64,000 bases of DNA, taken from assembly GCF_016863275.1 (NCBI RefSeq), contig NZ_BOOO01000031.1, positions 62,001-126,000 on the forward strand. Reading direction: 5' to 3'. Below, in pieces: positions 26,257-35,363 of this stretch (positions are counted from its first letter, which is position 1; each line of letters starts with the position of its first letter). Under the pieces are notes generated by a model. The model made no database searches. It was not told the origin of the DNA and saw nothing but the letters and a program-made list of their open reading frames with translations. The DNA comes from Planotetraspora mira (GTDB lineage: Bacteria > Actinomycetota > Actinomycetes > Streptosporangiales > Streptosporangiaceae). The position numbers and the translations under genes are program-made.

Positions 26257-26526
26257 ATGAGACGGTTGAGCACGATGTTGTTCGTGGCGCTCGTCAGCGT
26301 CGGGATCATCGTTATGGTCATCTTCGCGCGCGATGTGCTCGCCTGGGAGAGCTGCGGGCAGGACACCGGTACGGCAGTGGCGGACGTCGAGATGTATGGA
26401 GCCCCGTCCCCCGCCCAATGTTCCACCGCCAAGACCGAGCCCACAGGCTCCCAGACCGGCTACGTCATCATCACGCAGGCCGCGGCGATCAACTCGAATA
26501 CGTCCGAACACGCACCTCATCGGTAG
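26257..26526 (+). CDS. Small secreted or membrane-anchored hypothetical protein (89 aa)
   Basis: The frame starts MRRLSTMLFVALVSVGIIVMVIF, a signal peptide or anchor, and continues with a short hydrophilic part with two cysteines (WESCGQDTG, PAQCSTAK). GGAGG lies five bases before the ATG, which supports it. No family was recognised. Its last ten bases overlap the cupin gene tail-to-tail. Confidence 0.5.
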   Translation: MRRLSTMLFVALVSVGIIVMVIFARDVLAWESCGQDTGTAVADVEMYGAPSPAQCSTAKTEPTGSQTGYVIITQAAAINSNTSEHAPHR

Positions 26527-27224
26527 GCCTGCAGCCACCCGCACATTCCCAGGCGGGGCGCCGGAACGGGCCGGCGGACACCGGCGTGCCGGAGGTGGTC
26601 GAGGTCTCCCCTCCGCAGCAGGTCGAGATGGTCGCCGGTGGCCGCCGACGCGGCCGCGGCCCCCTCGCGCCAGACGTCGGTCCAGTGGTCCAGGGCGGGG
26701 CGGACCAGATCGGCCGCCCGGCGGTAGAAGTCGTCGAGCGCGCCCGTCCGACCGGCCGTCACCTCGTCACGCAGCCGGGCGAAGCCCGCCAGGGCGAGGT
26801 CCCTACGCTCTCTGACCGCCTGCTCCCGCTCCTGAAGGGCGACCTCGGCGCCGGGAAGGACGGCGGCTCGCGCGTAGGCGGCCGGGTCGGCGAGGAGTTC
26901 GGGGGGGAACGGGAAGACCGCGTCACCGGCCTCCGGCAGGCCGCTGTTCTGCATGACGACGACAATGCGCAGCCGGCCGTCCGCGTTGACCAGCCGGTGG
27001 AGGGTGCCGGGGGTGAACGACACCGTCGTTCCCGGCTCCAGCGGGGTCTCCATGAACCCGGCCGGCGTGAGGGTCTGCACGGAGCCGGTGCCGCTCGTCA
27101 CGACGTACGCCTCCGCGCAGGCCAGGTGGACGTGGGGCGTGCCCCCGGCGAGGCCGTCCTCGGCCGGCCAGTCATAGACCGTGAGGTGCGACAGCCCGAC
27201 GGCGCCGGGCAGGGAGGTCACCAC
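26517..27224 (-). CDS. Cupin-domain protein, third gene of the MocA operon
   Basis: A protein of 235 residues with an N-terminal cupin (about 10-100): GGTPHVHLACAEAYVVTSGTGSVQTLTP, then PGTTVSFTPGTLHRLVN. The metal-binding histidines and glutamate of both cupin motifs (HxH...E and the later H) are present. A charged helical C-terminal region (about 120-235, EVALQEREQAVRERRDLALAGF) follows. The ATG overlaps the end of the DUF6807 gene by seven bases. The operon context suggests sugar or glycoside modification; the reaction is unknown. Confidence 0.82.
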   Translation of the reverse strand: MVTSLPGAVGLSHLTVYDWPAEDGLAGGTPHVHLACAEAYVVTSGTGSVQTLTPAGFMETPLEPGTTVSFTPGTLHRLVNADGRLRIVVVMQNSGLPEAGDAVFPFPPELLADPAAYARAAVLPGAEVALQEREQAVRERRDLALAGFARLRDEVTAGRTGALDDFYRRAADLVRPALDHWTDVWREGAAAASAATGDHLDLLRRGDLDHLRHAGVRRPVPAPRLGMCGWLQAYR

Positions 27225-28111
27225 GGATTCTCCTTCAGGTGGCGCTCCACTCTGTCTCTGTCCCAGGACCCGGTCGCCACCACCAGGCGATATCGCCAGG
27301 TCATGCTCTCCCCCCGGGCCAGCTCGAACTCCTCATGGAACGCCCACGACGGGTTGACGGCCGCGAACGGGGCGCTGCGCACGAACCAGGTGGCCCGGCA
27401 TTCCGGGGCCACGTGGAACACCAGTGTCGAGGACCGGTCGACCTCGTCATGGCGGCCCACGAACGCCAGCCACGGCGCGCCGACACCCATCATCGACTCG
27501 CCGCTCAGCTCCCCCGGGCCGATGATCTCGCCATCGGTGAACGAGCGCGGGCCTCGCCAGAACAGTCCGCTGTATCCGGCCAGGGGCCTGCCGTGGGTGG
27601 TGGGGCTGCCGAACCGCAGGGGTTGCTCTCGCCGTCCGGTCAGGGTGGTCCGCCACTCCAGCTCCCACGAGCCGGCTGCGGCGTCGACCCGGCCGGCGAT
27701 GACCTCGCGCGACTCGTCCAGCCACTCCTCCCCCTGGAAGCTGACCCAGGTCAGCCGTTCCGACAGGCGGGCCCGGTCGGCATCGGCGTCCACGTGGTCG
27801 AACCTCTCGTGCCGGATGCGGCCGTTGTTGTCGAGTTGCACGTATCCGCGCCGCTCGTCCACGTAGGTGCCGCCGCCCCAGAAGTTGTCGCCGGACACGT
27901 GCGAGCCGGTCATCTGCAGGCCCTTGTGCCACCGGTGGTCGTGCGGGCGGTAGCCGGAGACGACGTCGCCGGCGAGGGTGCGGAGGGGATGGACATAGGG
28001 CTTGGGCGACTCGGTCGGCTCCGGGTCGGGCCGGTAGATGTAGCGCAGCAACTCGGTGCCGTCCGCGGAGACGCTGACGGATTCGCCATGGGCATGGGTC
28101 AGCTTCAGCAT
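27218..28111 (-). CDS. DUF6807 (PmoA-like) protein
   Basis: A protein of 297 residues of the family annotated as methane oxygenase PmoA, later DUF6807. This is unrelated to methane oxidation in such operons. Signature segments are YRPHDHRWHKGLQMTGSHVSGDNFWGGGTYV, VAPECRATWFVRSAPFAAVNPSWAFHEEFELARGE (each seen in parts), with two conserved His-rich sites. DUF6807 genes usually lie beside Gfo/Idh/MocA dehydrogenases in carbohydrate loci, as here. A keto-sugar or hydrolytic role is plausible but unproven. The start is five bases after the stop of the MocA gene. Confidence 0.85.
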   Translation of the reverse strand: MLKLTHAHGESVSVSADGTELLRYIYRPDPEPTESPKPYVHPLRTLAGDVVSGYRPHDHRWHKGLQMTGSHVSGDNFWGGGTYVDERRGYVQLDNNGRIRHERFDHVDADADRARLSERLTWVSFQGEEWLDESREVIAGRVDAAAGSWELEWRTTLTGRREQPLRFGSPTTHGRPLAGYSGLFWRGPRSFTDGEIIGPGELSGESMMGVGAPWLAFVGRHDEVDRSSTLVFHVAPECRATWFVRSAPFAAVNPSWAFHEEFELARGESMTWRYRLVVATGSWDRDRVERHLKENPW

Positions 28112-28115
28112 GCCG

Positions 28116-29169
28116 TCAGCCCCACATCGATCGGTAGAAGGGGTCCGACGGGTCGATGCCGCCCCGTCTGACGGGCACGCCGGTCACGCCGGACTTGTAG
28201 AGCGCGGTGAGGAACTCCACCGTCCGCCGCGCGTCCTCGGCCGTGTCCTCCGGCTGCAACCCGTCGCGCAACCGCGCGACCGTGCGGGCCAGGTGGGTGT
28301 CATGTGAGGCGGGTTCGTCCGTCGGCGGGGCCCACAGGTCGTCCTGCCCGGGCGCCGGCGCGAACGTCCAGTCGGCGTTGCTGTACTGGTAGAGGTGCTC
28401 CAGCCGCACGGTGCCCCGCTGACAGTCCAGCCGCAGGCTGCTGGTCTGGGCAGGCGAGAGCACGCTGCTCACCAGGCCGGCCAGCGCGCCGGAGGCGAAC
28501 CGGACGTGGGCGATCGAGACGTCCTCCGTCTCCAGCGGCCGATCGAGGGTGGCGAGCACGGCTCACCTCCTCCCAGTCGGGCAGCAGCCAGAGCAGCAGG
28601 TCGATCGCGTGGATGCCCTGGGTGGTGGTGGCACCGCCGATCTCGGTGTCCCGGCGGCCGCGCCAGGGCACGGCATAGTAGTCCGGGCCGCGGTACCAGA
28701 GCGTGTGACACAGGGCCAGCAGCGACCTGCCGAGCGAGCCCGCGGCGAGGAGATCACGTAAGTGGCGGGCGGCGGAGCCGCTGCGCCACTGGAAGACCGG
28801 CACGCACCAGCCGGCGCTCCTGCGCTCGGCGGCCAGGATCGCGTCATGCTCGGCGAGCGAGGCGCACAGCGGCTTCTCGCAGTAGACGGAGGCGCCGGCG
28901 TCGAGACACTCGACGGCGATCGCCGCGTGCGTGGCCGAGGGGGTGGCCACCAGCACCAGATCGGGCGTTTCCTTGTCGAGCATCGTTGTCAGGTCGGCGT
29001 GGACGCGCGGCACCCGGTGCTCGGCGGCGAAGCGGGCGGCCTGGTGACCGTCGATGTCGGTGACGGCCACCAGCTCGACGGCGCCGGCCAGCGCGCGCAC
29101 CGCCGGCAGATGGGCGCTGCGCGCGATGCCGCCCACGCCCACGAGGACGGCGCGAAGGGGATCTGCCAT
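28116..29169 (-). pseudogene. Gfo/Idh/MocA dehydrogenase interrupted by a frameshift
   Basis: The N-terminal frame (29169 to about 28565) gives the NAD(P)-binding domain: VLVGVGGIARSAHLPAV, VATPSATHAAIAVECLDAG, the EKP motif (VYCEKPLCAS), and part of the catalytic domain up to LLLWLLPDWEEV. The rest (from VLATLDRPLETEDVSIAHVRF to the stop at 28116) is in another frame. One extra base or two missing bases near 28559-28568 explains this. A perfect Shine-Dalgarno-like GGAGGTGA lies at the break and a GTG follows. Sequencing error, recent inactivation, reinitiation or recoding cannot be separated here. The intact enzyme would oxidise a sugar or sugar derivative with NAD(P). Confidence 0.85.
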
Positions 29170-29208
29170 TGGGGGTCCCGTCTCTGTCGACCAGTACGAC
29201 CTCGATTA

Positions 29209-29224
29209 ACTTTAGCGCTTAAGT
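29209..29224. promoter_or_regulatory. Operator of the second LacI regulon (copy 1)
   Basis: ACTTTAGCGCTTAAGT is a near-palindrome with the central GCGC. It lies between the divergent MocA operon and the GH50-like gene. The same motif with two base changes is at 36898-36913. The LacI protein encoded at 32381-33397 is the obvious candidate. Confidence 0.7.
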
Positions 29225-29428
29225 AAAATGGGAACAAGATATTGACATGTCTTCTTCGTTTCGTAATCGTGTCATCTGCAAGAAGCAGGCTCCTCTGTTA
29301 CGCGCTTCGGTAACTGCCACCCTGCCAGATGCGACGATGCCGTCTGGAAATGGAAATCGCTCGGGGGGAATCCGGCCGGCTCCCGGTGGTCCCCCGATGT
29401 CGCGTGCTGAACTGAAGGGTTTCAGCTC

Positions 29429-32329
29429 GTGTTATCCAAACTGCTGACGGCATTCCTCCTGCTGGCCGTGCCGCCGCTGGTCGCCGCGCCCGCGAGCGCC
29501 GACCCGCCCGCCGTGGCCTCGGGCGGCTACACCTACGACCAACCCCCCAACGCCGGAGGCGCCCCCGACATCGGACAGGCCGGGCTGCAGCCGTTCGGTC
29601 AAGGCGTACTGGCGGACGCGTCTGTCGCCACCCGGGCGGAATGGGTCGGCAGCGCCGCGACCGCCTACAAGGAGGTCTCGATCGTCATCGACCTGCGCCG
29701 GGACTACCCCGTGGACCACATCTCGATCGTCAGCAACGCGCCCAACCGCTATTACGGCATCAAGTCGATCTCGGTGCGCACCCGCGCCGAGGCCGACCCC
29801 GACTACACCTCGATCCAGTCTCAGGACTGGTACGGCACGGCCAACCCGCTGCCGGCCGACGAACCGCTGAACCACACCCTCGACGTCGATCTGGGCGATC
29901 GCACCGCTCGCATGATCATCATTAAGATCACCCGGTTGCACCAGTATCAGCACATGGTGCTGAACGAGATCTCGATCCACCCGGGAGCCGGCGAGCCGGG
30001 GCAGTCCCCCGCACCGCCGCTGACCGCCGACCAGTTGCGTGCGGAGATCACCGAACCCGTCAAGCAGATCCCCCGCCCCGGCATGGTCGACCTCGGCAAC
30101 TACCTCGCCGACACCACGCCGGACGACGGCGTGCCCGACAACGCGGGTGGGGCCGTGCCGTTCCCGTACGGGGCGCTGTTCGACCGCGGCGTGACGAGCG
30201 GCGCCGGGTGGCGCGGCAGTGCGACCGCCCCCAAGACGGTGTCGCTGGTCTTCGACCTGCTCGCGGATCATCCGCTCGACGACATCACCATCTTCAGCAA
30301 CGCGCCGAACCAGTACTGGGGCTTCGACGAGATCACCGTCACCTACCGGGCCGAGGCCGACACCACCTACCGGATCGCCACGAAGGGAGTGCGCGCGCGG
30401 ACCGACCTCGCCTATCAACTGGCGGTCCCGATGGCCGGCAAGCAGGCACGCTTCGTCCGCATCCAGCTCAGCCGAACCAACCAGTTCCTGCACATCCCGC
30501 TGTCAGAGGTTCAGTTCACCCTGGGCGCCGGGCAGGTCGGGCAGAACCCGGCGCCGCCGCTCGATGAGAGCGCCCTGCGCCAGGAGTTGACCCGTCCCAC
30601 CAGGCTGGCCGACCAGTACGGCCAGTACCTCTACCAGGACTGGCCGGGAAAGGTGACCTCGGACGACCAACTGCGCACCGAGGCCCGGCAGGAGTGGGAC
30701 CGTCTGAAGACGGTCACCCTCGACACGTCGGAACACGACAAGTACGGCGGGGTGAAAGCCCTGGGGAAGCAGCAGGCCAACGGGTTCTTCCAGCTCAAGA
30801 AGATCGACGGCAGATGGTGGTTCGTCACCCCTGCCGGCTACCCGTTCCTGCTCAAGGGCGTCGACTCGGTCTCGCAGGACGAGTGGGGGTACGGCACGCT
30901 CCACAAGGAGCCCGACGGAAGCCCGCGGGAGGTGTTCGAGTCGCTGCCCGACCCGGTCGCCTACAAGGACGCCTACTCCACCACCGACCGCGGTGAGGTG
31001 GTGAGCTTCGTCAAGGCCAACCTCATGCGCAAGTACGGGCACGACTGGCAGGACGACTGGCGCAGGCACACCGCCAAGCGGCTGATCGACTGGGGCTTCA
31101 ACGGGCTGGCCAAGTGGGCCCGTGACCCGCGGTTGCGCATGCCGTACATCGACCAGGTGCCGGCCCCGCCGGACGTCGTCAAGGTGCTGTGGGCGATCGA
31201 CCCGTTCGACCCCGGGTTCGGGGCCAAGCTGGACACCCAGATCGCCTCACTCGGCGTCGCGGCGCGCAGCACCGACCCATGGCTCATCGGCTACTTCTTC
31301 GACAACGAGCGCGGCTGGGACTCCAATGTCGTCAAGGAGGTCCTGCTGAAGGACGGCACGCTCCCCGCCAAGCGGGCCTTCGTGACCTACATGGCCGACG
31401 CGCACGGGCAGGACCTGGCGCAGGTGAACTCCATCCTGGGCACGGACGCCCCCTCGTTCGAGGCGCTGGCCGATGTGGCGATCGACGTGGCCAGGCTGCC
31501 GGCCGAGGACATGACCGCGTTCATCCGCCTGGCGTCCAAGACGTACTACACGGCCATTCGCGAGTCCATCGGCAAGGCCGACCCCAACCACCTGTTCCTG
31601 GGCTCGGCCCTGGTGCCCACCTGGCACGCCGGCTTCGACTGGATCGTCGGCGGCATCGACCAGGTGGACGCGGTGTCGCTGGACGTGTACAGCGACACCG
31701 CGGACTACCTGGCACCGTACGAGACCCTCGACAAGCCGGTGCTCAACCTGGAGTACTCCTTCAGCACCGACGACCGGGGCCTGCGGGCGATCAACGCCGC
31801 GACCCGCGCGCAGAGCATCGCCGAGCGCGGCGACAAGTACCGGTCGTTCGTCGAGACCGAGGCCGCCAGCCCGGTCTTCGTCGGCTCCGGCTGGTTCGTC
31901 TACTACGACCAGGCGGTCACCGGACGGCCCGGTGACGGCGAGAACTACGACTTCGGCCTGCTCAACCAGCAGGACCAGCCCTACACCGAGATGACCGACA
32001 TCATGCGCGACACCAACCTCACGCTGGAGGCGGTGCACAGGAACGGAACCGGCGATCTCACCGCGGAGATGGTGGCGGCCTCCATCACCCGGCTGTCGCC
32101 GGTCAAGAAGCACGCCTCCGTGGTGTCGCTGCCACGGACGCCGCAGGCGTTCTCACTGGAGATCGCCTCCTCCTCCCGGCCCGACGTGGTCGCGCCGGAC
32201 GGGACCGTACGGCTCCCCGCCGGAAAGACCACGGTCACACTCACCCTGAGGATCACCAGGATGAGCGACGGCAGCACGGCGTCGACCATCCCACTGAAGC
32301 TGACGGTGCCCAAGGCGCCACGGAAATAG
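29429..32329 (+). CDS. Secreted GH50-like glycoside hydrolase with two discoidin-like domains
   Basis: Exported enzyme of 966 residues starting at a GTG. A Sec signal peptide (about 1-25, ending PASA-D) is followed by two similar discoidin-like modules (about 30-185 and 225-370). They share IDLRRDYPVDHISIVSNAPN and FDLLADHPLDDITIFSNAPN, so one arose from the other by duplication. The catalytic barrel (about 400-870) has DGRWWFVTPAGYPFLLKGVDS, typical of GH50 (agarase-like). Glu627 in GYFFDNERGW and Glu775 in NLEYSF are the likely acid/base and nucleophile. A paralogue lacking the modules is at 41089. The polymer is unknown; agarose is not implied by family alone. Confidence 0.82.
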   Translation: MLSKLLTAFLLLAVPPLVAAPASADPPAVASGGYTYDQPPNAGGAPDIGQAGLQPFGQGVLADASVATRAEWVGSAATAYKEVSIVIDLRRDYPVDHISIVSNAPNRYYGIKSISVRTRAEADPDYTSIQSQDWYGTANPLPADEPLNHTLDVDLGDRTARMIIIKITRLHQYQHMVLNEISIHPGAGEPGQSPAPPLTADQLRAEITEPVKQIPRPGMVDLGNYLADTTPDDGVPDNAGGAVPFPYGALFDRGVTSGAGWRGSATAPKTVSLVFDLLADHPLDDITIFSNAPNQYWGFDEITVTYRAEADTTYRIATKGVRARTDLAYQLAVPMAGKQARFVRIQLSRTNQFLHIPLSEVQFTLGAGQVGQNPAPPLDESALRQELTRPTRLADQYGQYLYQDWPGKVTSDDQLRTEARQEWDRLKTVTLDTSEHDKYGGVKALGKQQANGFFQLKKIDGRWWFVTPAGYPFLLKGVDSVSQDEWGYGTLHKEPDGSPREVFESLPDPVAYKDAYSTTDRGEVVSFVKANLMRKYGHDWQDDWRRHTAKRLIDWGFNGLAKWARDPRLRMPYIDQVPAPPDVVKVLWAIDPFDPGFGAKLDTQIASLGVAARSTDPWLIGYFFDNERGWDSNVVKEVLLKDGTLPAKRAFVTYMADAHGQDLAQVNSILGTDAPSFEALADVAIDVARLPAEDMTAFIRLASKTYYTAIRESIGKADPNHLFLGSALVPTWHAGFDWIVGGIDQVDAVSLDVYSDTADYLAPYETLDKPVLNLEYSFSTDDRGLRAINAATRAQSIAERGDKYRSFVETEAASPVFVGSGWFVYYDQAVTGRPGDGENYDFGLLNQQDQPYTEMTDIMRDTNLTLEAVHRNGTGDLTAEMVAASITRLSPVKKHASVVSLPRTPQAFSLEIASSSRPDVVAPDGTVRLPAGKTTVTLTLRITRMSDGSTASTIPLKLTVPKAPRK

Positions 32330-32331
32330 GC

Positions 32332-32369
32332 CGAAGGGGCGGCGCCGCGTCGGCGGCGCCGCCCCTTCG
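32332..32369. terminator. Bidirectional terminator
   Basis: A perfect 16-base stem (CGAAGGGGCGGCGCCG with its complement) closes a 6-base loop between the convergent GH50-like and LacI genes. It can end transcription from both sides. Confidence 0.85.
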
Positions 32370-32380
32370 CACACCCGGTG

Positions 32381-33397
32381 TCAGGCGAGCGGGCCCGTGC
32401 TTCCCCTCGTGGTGAGCCGGGCCGGCTCGGTCTCGACGTCGGGGAGCACCTCACCATGGAGGAGCGCGAGCAGGTGGCGGGCCGCGGCCGCGCCCAGCGC
32501 GGGCACATCGCGCCGCACCGCGGTGAGCGCGGGCCGCACCACCTGCGCCAGTTGCGAGTCGTCCCACGCCACGAGAGACAGGTCGTCCGGCACGCGCAGA
32601 CGCATCTCCTGCGCGACCGACAGACCCGCGACCGCCATGATGTCGTTGTCGTAGATGATCGCGGTCGGCCGGCTGGGAGAGCTGAGCAGGCGGCGTGTGG
32701 CGCGCCTGCCGTCCTCTCCGGTGTAGTCGGTGTGCAGCGTGACGCATTCCGGCAGGCCAAGGCGGGCACAGGCTTCGGCGAAGGCCTCCTCCCGCACCCG
32801 GGTGTGCACCAGATGCGGCAGCCCCGCCACATGACCGAACCTGCGGTGGCCCAGCGCGGCGAGGTATTCCACGGTCTCGTGCACCGGCGCGCTCTCGTCG
32901 GAGAGCACCGACGGCAGCGACCCGGTGCAGCCGGGCGATCCGCCGATCACCACGGCCGGCATGCCGAGCGCCTCCAGCACCGGCAGGCGCCGGTCGGAGA
33001 CGTGCACCTCCACCAGGATCGCGCCGTCGATCCGGCCCTCCGCCCACCAGCGGCGGAAGACCTCGATCTCGGCGTCCTGGTCATCGGCCATCTGCAGCAT
33101 CAGCGCGTACGAGTGCGGCTTCAGCGCCATCTCGATCCCGCTGAACAGTTCCATGAAGAACGGCTCGGCGCCCAGGACGCTCGGCGGCCGGGACAGGACC
33201 AGGCCCACCGCGTTGGCGCTGGCACCGGTGAGGGCGCGGGCCGCGGCGCTGGGCCGCCAGCCCAACTCCTCGGCGACCTTCATCACCCGCGCCCGCGTGG
33301 CGTCCGACACCCCGGGACGGCCGTTGAGCGCGTAGGACACGGCGCCCTGGGAGACCCCCACTCGCCGGGCGATGTCCGCGATGGTCGGCCGCTTCAC
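32381..33397 (-). CDS. LacI-family regulator of the second glycan locus
   Basis: Repressor of 338 residues. The helix-turn-helix lies in MKRPTIADIARRVGVSQGAVSYALNGRPGVS (start of the protein), with the hinge WRPSAAARALTG near 47-58. The effector domain has the LacI pattern VHETVEYLAALGHRRFGHVAG and LVAWDDSQLAQVVRPALT. It sits at the head of the ABC transporter genes (95 bases upstream of the second permease in the reading direction of neither gene's promoter, same strand). Its likely operators are at 29209-29224 and 36898-36913. The inducer is probably an imported oligosaccharide. Confidence 0.92.
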   Translation of the reverse strand: MKRPTIADIARRVGVSQGAVSYALNGRPGVSDATRARVMKVAEELGWRPSAAARALTGASANAVGLVLSRPPSVLGAEPFFMELFSGIEMALKPHSYALMLQMADDQDAEIEVFRRWWAEGRIDGAILVEVHVSDRRLPVLEALGMPAVVIGGSPGCTGSLPSVLSDESAPVHETVEYLAALGHRRFGHVAGLPHLVHTRVREEAFAEACARLGLPECVTLHTDYTGEDGRRATRRLLSSPSRPTAIIYDNDIMAVAGLSVAQEMRLRVPDDLSLVAWDDSQLAQVVRPALTAVRRDVPALGAAAARHLLALLHGEVLPDVETEPARLTTRGSTGPLA

Positions 33398-33491
33398 GCT
33401 CGTACCCTACCCGCCGAGGGCGAGGCGAACGTGGCCATGAGAAAGGCGGCGAGTTCGCCGGGAGCCCGCCGTACGAAGTGGTTCACGCTGT

Positions 33492-34361
33492 CTATCCCTT
33501 GAGTCCGGTGAAACTGATCCCGCGGACGATGTGGCGCTGGAAGACCAGGAAGAGCACGAGCGGCGGAATGATCGCGACGAGCATTCCGGCGATCACCGTG
33601 TTCTGCTCCGCGGTTTCGGCCAGCCGCGGGAGCGCGACGGCGAGCGGTTGCGCGTCGGCGTCGGAGATGGCGACCATCGGCCACAGGAAGTCCTTCCACC
33701 CTTCCATCACCGCCAGCAGCGACACCACGGCCAGAATCGGCCGGGACATCGGCATGACGATCTGCCAGAACAACCGGATCGGCCCCGCCCCGTCGACCTG
33801 AGCGGCCTGGTACAGCTCTCTGGGCAGGGCGTCGAAGAACTGCTTCATGATCAGCACATTGAAGGCGTGCGCCCCCGCGGGGAGCCACACCGCCCACGGG
33901 CTGTTCACCAGCGACAGGTCCAGCACGGTCAGGTACAGGGCCACCAGTGACACGGAGCCGGGCACGAACAGGGTCGCCAGCACCGCGCCGTAGACCAGCC
34001 GGCCGAAGCGGGGCCGAAGGACCGAGAGCGCGAACGCCCCCGCGGCGGCGACGAACAACTGGACGAACCACGAGCCGCCGACCAGGACGACGGTGTTGAG
34101 CAGATAGTGGCCGACCCGCAGATCCGTCCAGGCGGTGGACAGGTTCCCCCACTCCACCGACGACGGCCACAGCCGCAACGGATCGCGCAACAGGTCCTGG
34201 GTGGGAGACAGCGCCCCCTTGGCGGTCCACAGGATCGGCCCCAGGCCGACCAGCAGGGTGGCCAGCAGCAGGATCCCCTGGATCAGGCGCAGAGGCCGGC
34301 GCACCCAGGGCCGCCGCCGGTCGATGTCGGAGACGATGCCACGGCCGCGGTCGTCGCTCAT
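33492..34361 (-). CDS. Oligosaccharide ABC permease, MalG type
   Basis: Inner permease of a CUT1 importer, 289 residues, six membrane segments. The EAA loop is ELYQAAQVDGAGPIRLFWQIVMPMSRPIL (about 190-215). The ATG at 34361 overlaps the stop of the first permease gene (ATGA) and has GGAG seven bases upstream; an ATG at 34373 is possible but less likely. No ATPase gene lies in this operon, so a shared MsiK-type ATPase encoded elsewhere must energise it, as known in actinobacteria. Confidence 0.92.
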   Translation of the reverse strand: MSDDRGRGIVSDIDRRRPWVRRPLRLIQGILLLATLLVGLGPILWTAKGALSPTQDLLRDPLRLWPSSVEWGNLSTAWTDLRVGHYLLNTVVLVGGSWFVQLFVAAAGAFALSVLRPRFGRLVYGAVLATLFVPGSVSLVALYLTVLDLSLVNSPWAVWLPAGAHAFNVLIMKQFFDALPRELYQAAQVDGAGPIRLFWQIVMPMSRPILAVVSLLAVMEGWKDFLWPMVAISDADAQPLAVALPRLAETAEQNTVIAGMLVAIIPPLVLFLVFQRHIVRGISFTGLKG

Positions 34362-35326
34362 GTGCGGCTCCATTTCCTGGTGAGGCGCAGATAGACGGCG
34401 GAGATCACACCGAGGGCGAGGGCCAGCAGCACACCGAGCGCGGCGGCCGTGCCGTAGTCGCCGTTGATGAACGCGTACCGGTAGATCAGCAGCAGAATCG
34501 TCACCGTGGAGTCCTCAGGGCCTCCGTCGGTGAGCACGAAGGGCTCGGTGAAGACCCGGAAGGTGCCGATGATCTGCAACAGCAACATGATCAGCAACAC
34601 TCCGCGCAACTGCGGCAGGGTCACGTGCCAGACGCGCCGCCAGATCGAGGCGCCGTCGATCTCCGCCGCCTCGTACAACTCGCCGGGCACCGAGGTCAGC
34701 GCGGCCAGGTAGATCAGCACGGTGGAACCCGAGGCGGCCCAGGTGGCCTCCAGCACCAGGCTGGGCATGGCGGTCGCGGTGTCCTGCAGCCACGGGAAGG
34801 GGCCCAGCCCGAACACGCCGAGGACCTGGTTGAACATGCCGAAGTCCGGGTCGTAGAACCACTTCCACATGAGCACCGCCACCACGGGCGGGATCGCCAC
34901 CGGCAGGTAGACCAGCACGCGGAACAGGCCGCTGAACCTGCGCAGTTCCGACATCACCACGGACAGCAGGATCGGCAGCGGAAACCCGAAGACCAGCGCC
35001 AGCAGCACGAACCAGACCGTGTTGCGGACCGTGGTCCACAACAACGGGTCGGCCAGCAGGTTGCTGAAATTGTCCAGCCCGACCCATGTGGGCGGGTCCA
35101 CCAGATTGGTGTACTGGACGCTCAACACCAGACTGCGCAGGATCGGCCACCAGGCGAAGCAGCCGAAGACCAGGACCATGGGCAGCAGGAACAGCCACCC
35201 CGCGAGGCGCGGGCGGCGCCGATGGCGGAGTGGCCGGTCAGCGGCCGGCCGCGAGGCAGGGGCGGCCAGCCCCACGTGTGGCCGCACCTGCCTCGCGCGC
35301 CGGAGCGATGTCGTCATCAGCGACAC
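34358..35326 (-). CDS. Oligosaccharide ABC permease, MalF type
   Basis: Partner permease of 322 residues with six membrane segments after a basic N-terminal arm (about 1-40). The EAA loop is ELYEAAEIDGASIWRRVWHVTLPQLRGVL. A GTG start at 35326 has GGAAGG upstream; an ATG follows at 35317. It is 37 bases after the binding-protein stop and coupled to the MalG-type gene by an ATGA overlap. Confidence 0.92.
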   Translation of the reverse strand: MSLMTTSLRRARQVRPHVGLAAPASRPAADRPLRHRRRPRLAGWLFLLPMVLVFGCFAWWPILRSLVLSVQYTNLVDPPTWVGLDNFSNLLADPLLWTTVRNTVWFVLLALVFGFPLPILLSVVMSELRRFSGLFRVLVYLPVAIPPVVAVLMWKWFYDPDFGMFNQVLGVFGLGPFPWLQDTATAMPSLVLEATWAASGSTVLIYLAALTSVPGELYEAAEIDGASIWRRVWHVTLPQLRGVLLIMLLLQIIGTFRVFTEPFVLTDGGPEDSTVTILLLIYRYAFINGDYGTAAALGVLLALALGVISAVYLRLTRKWSRT

Positions 35327-35363
35327 GCTCGCCTTCCGGTCGCCGCCGAGCCTCGACTCCCGG

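Noticed and set aside
28555-28570. Programmed +1 frameshifting as in prfB
   Set aside because: The SD-like sequence is suggestive, but no slow stop codon or slippery codon is present; a simple indel is more likely.
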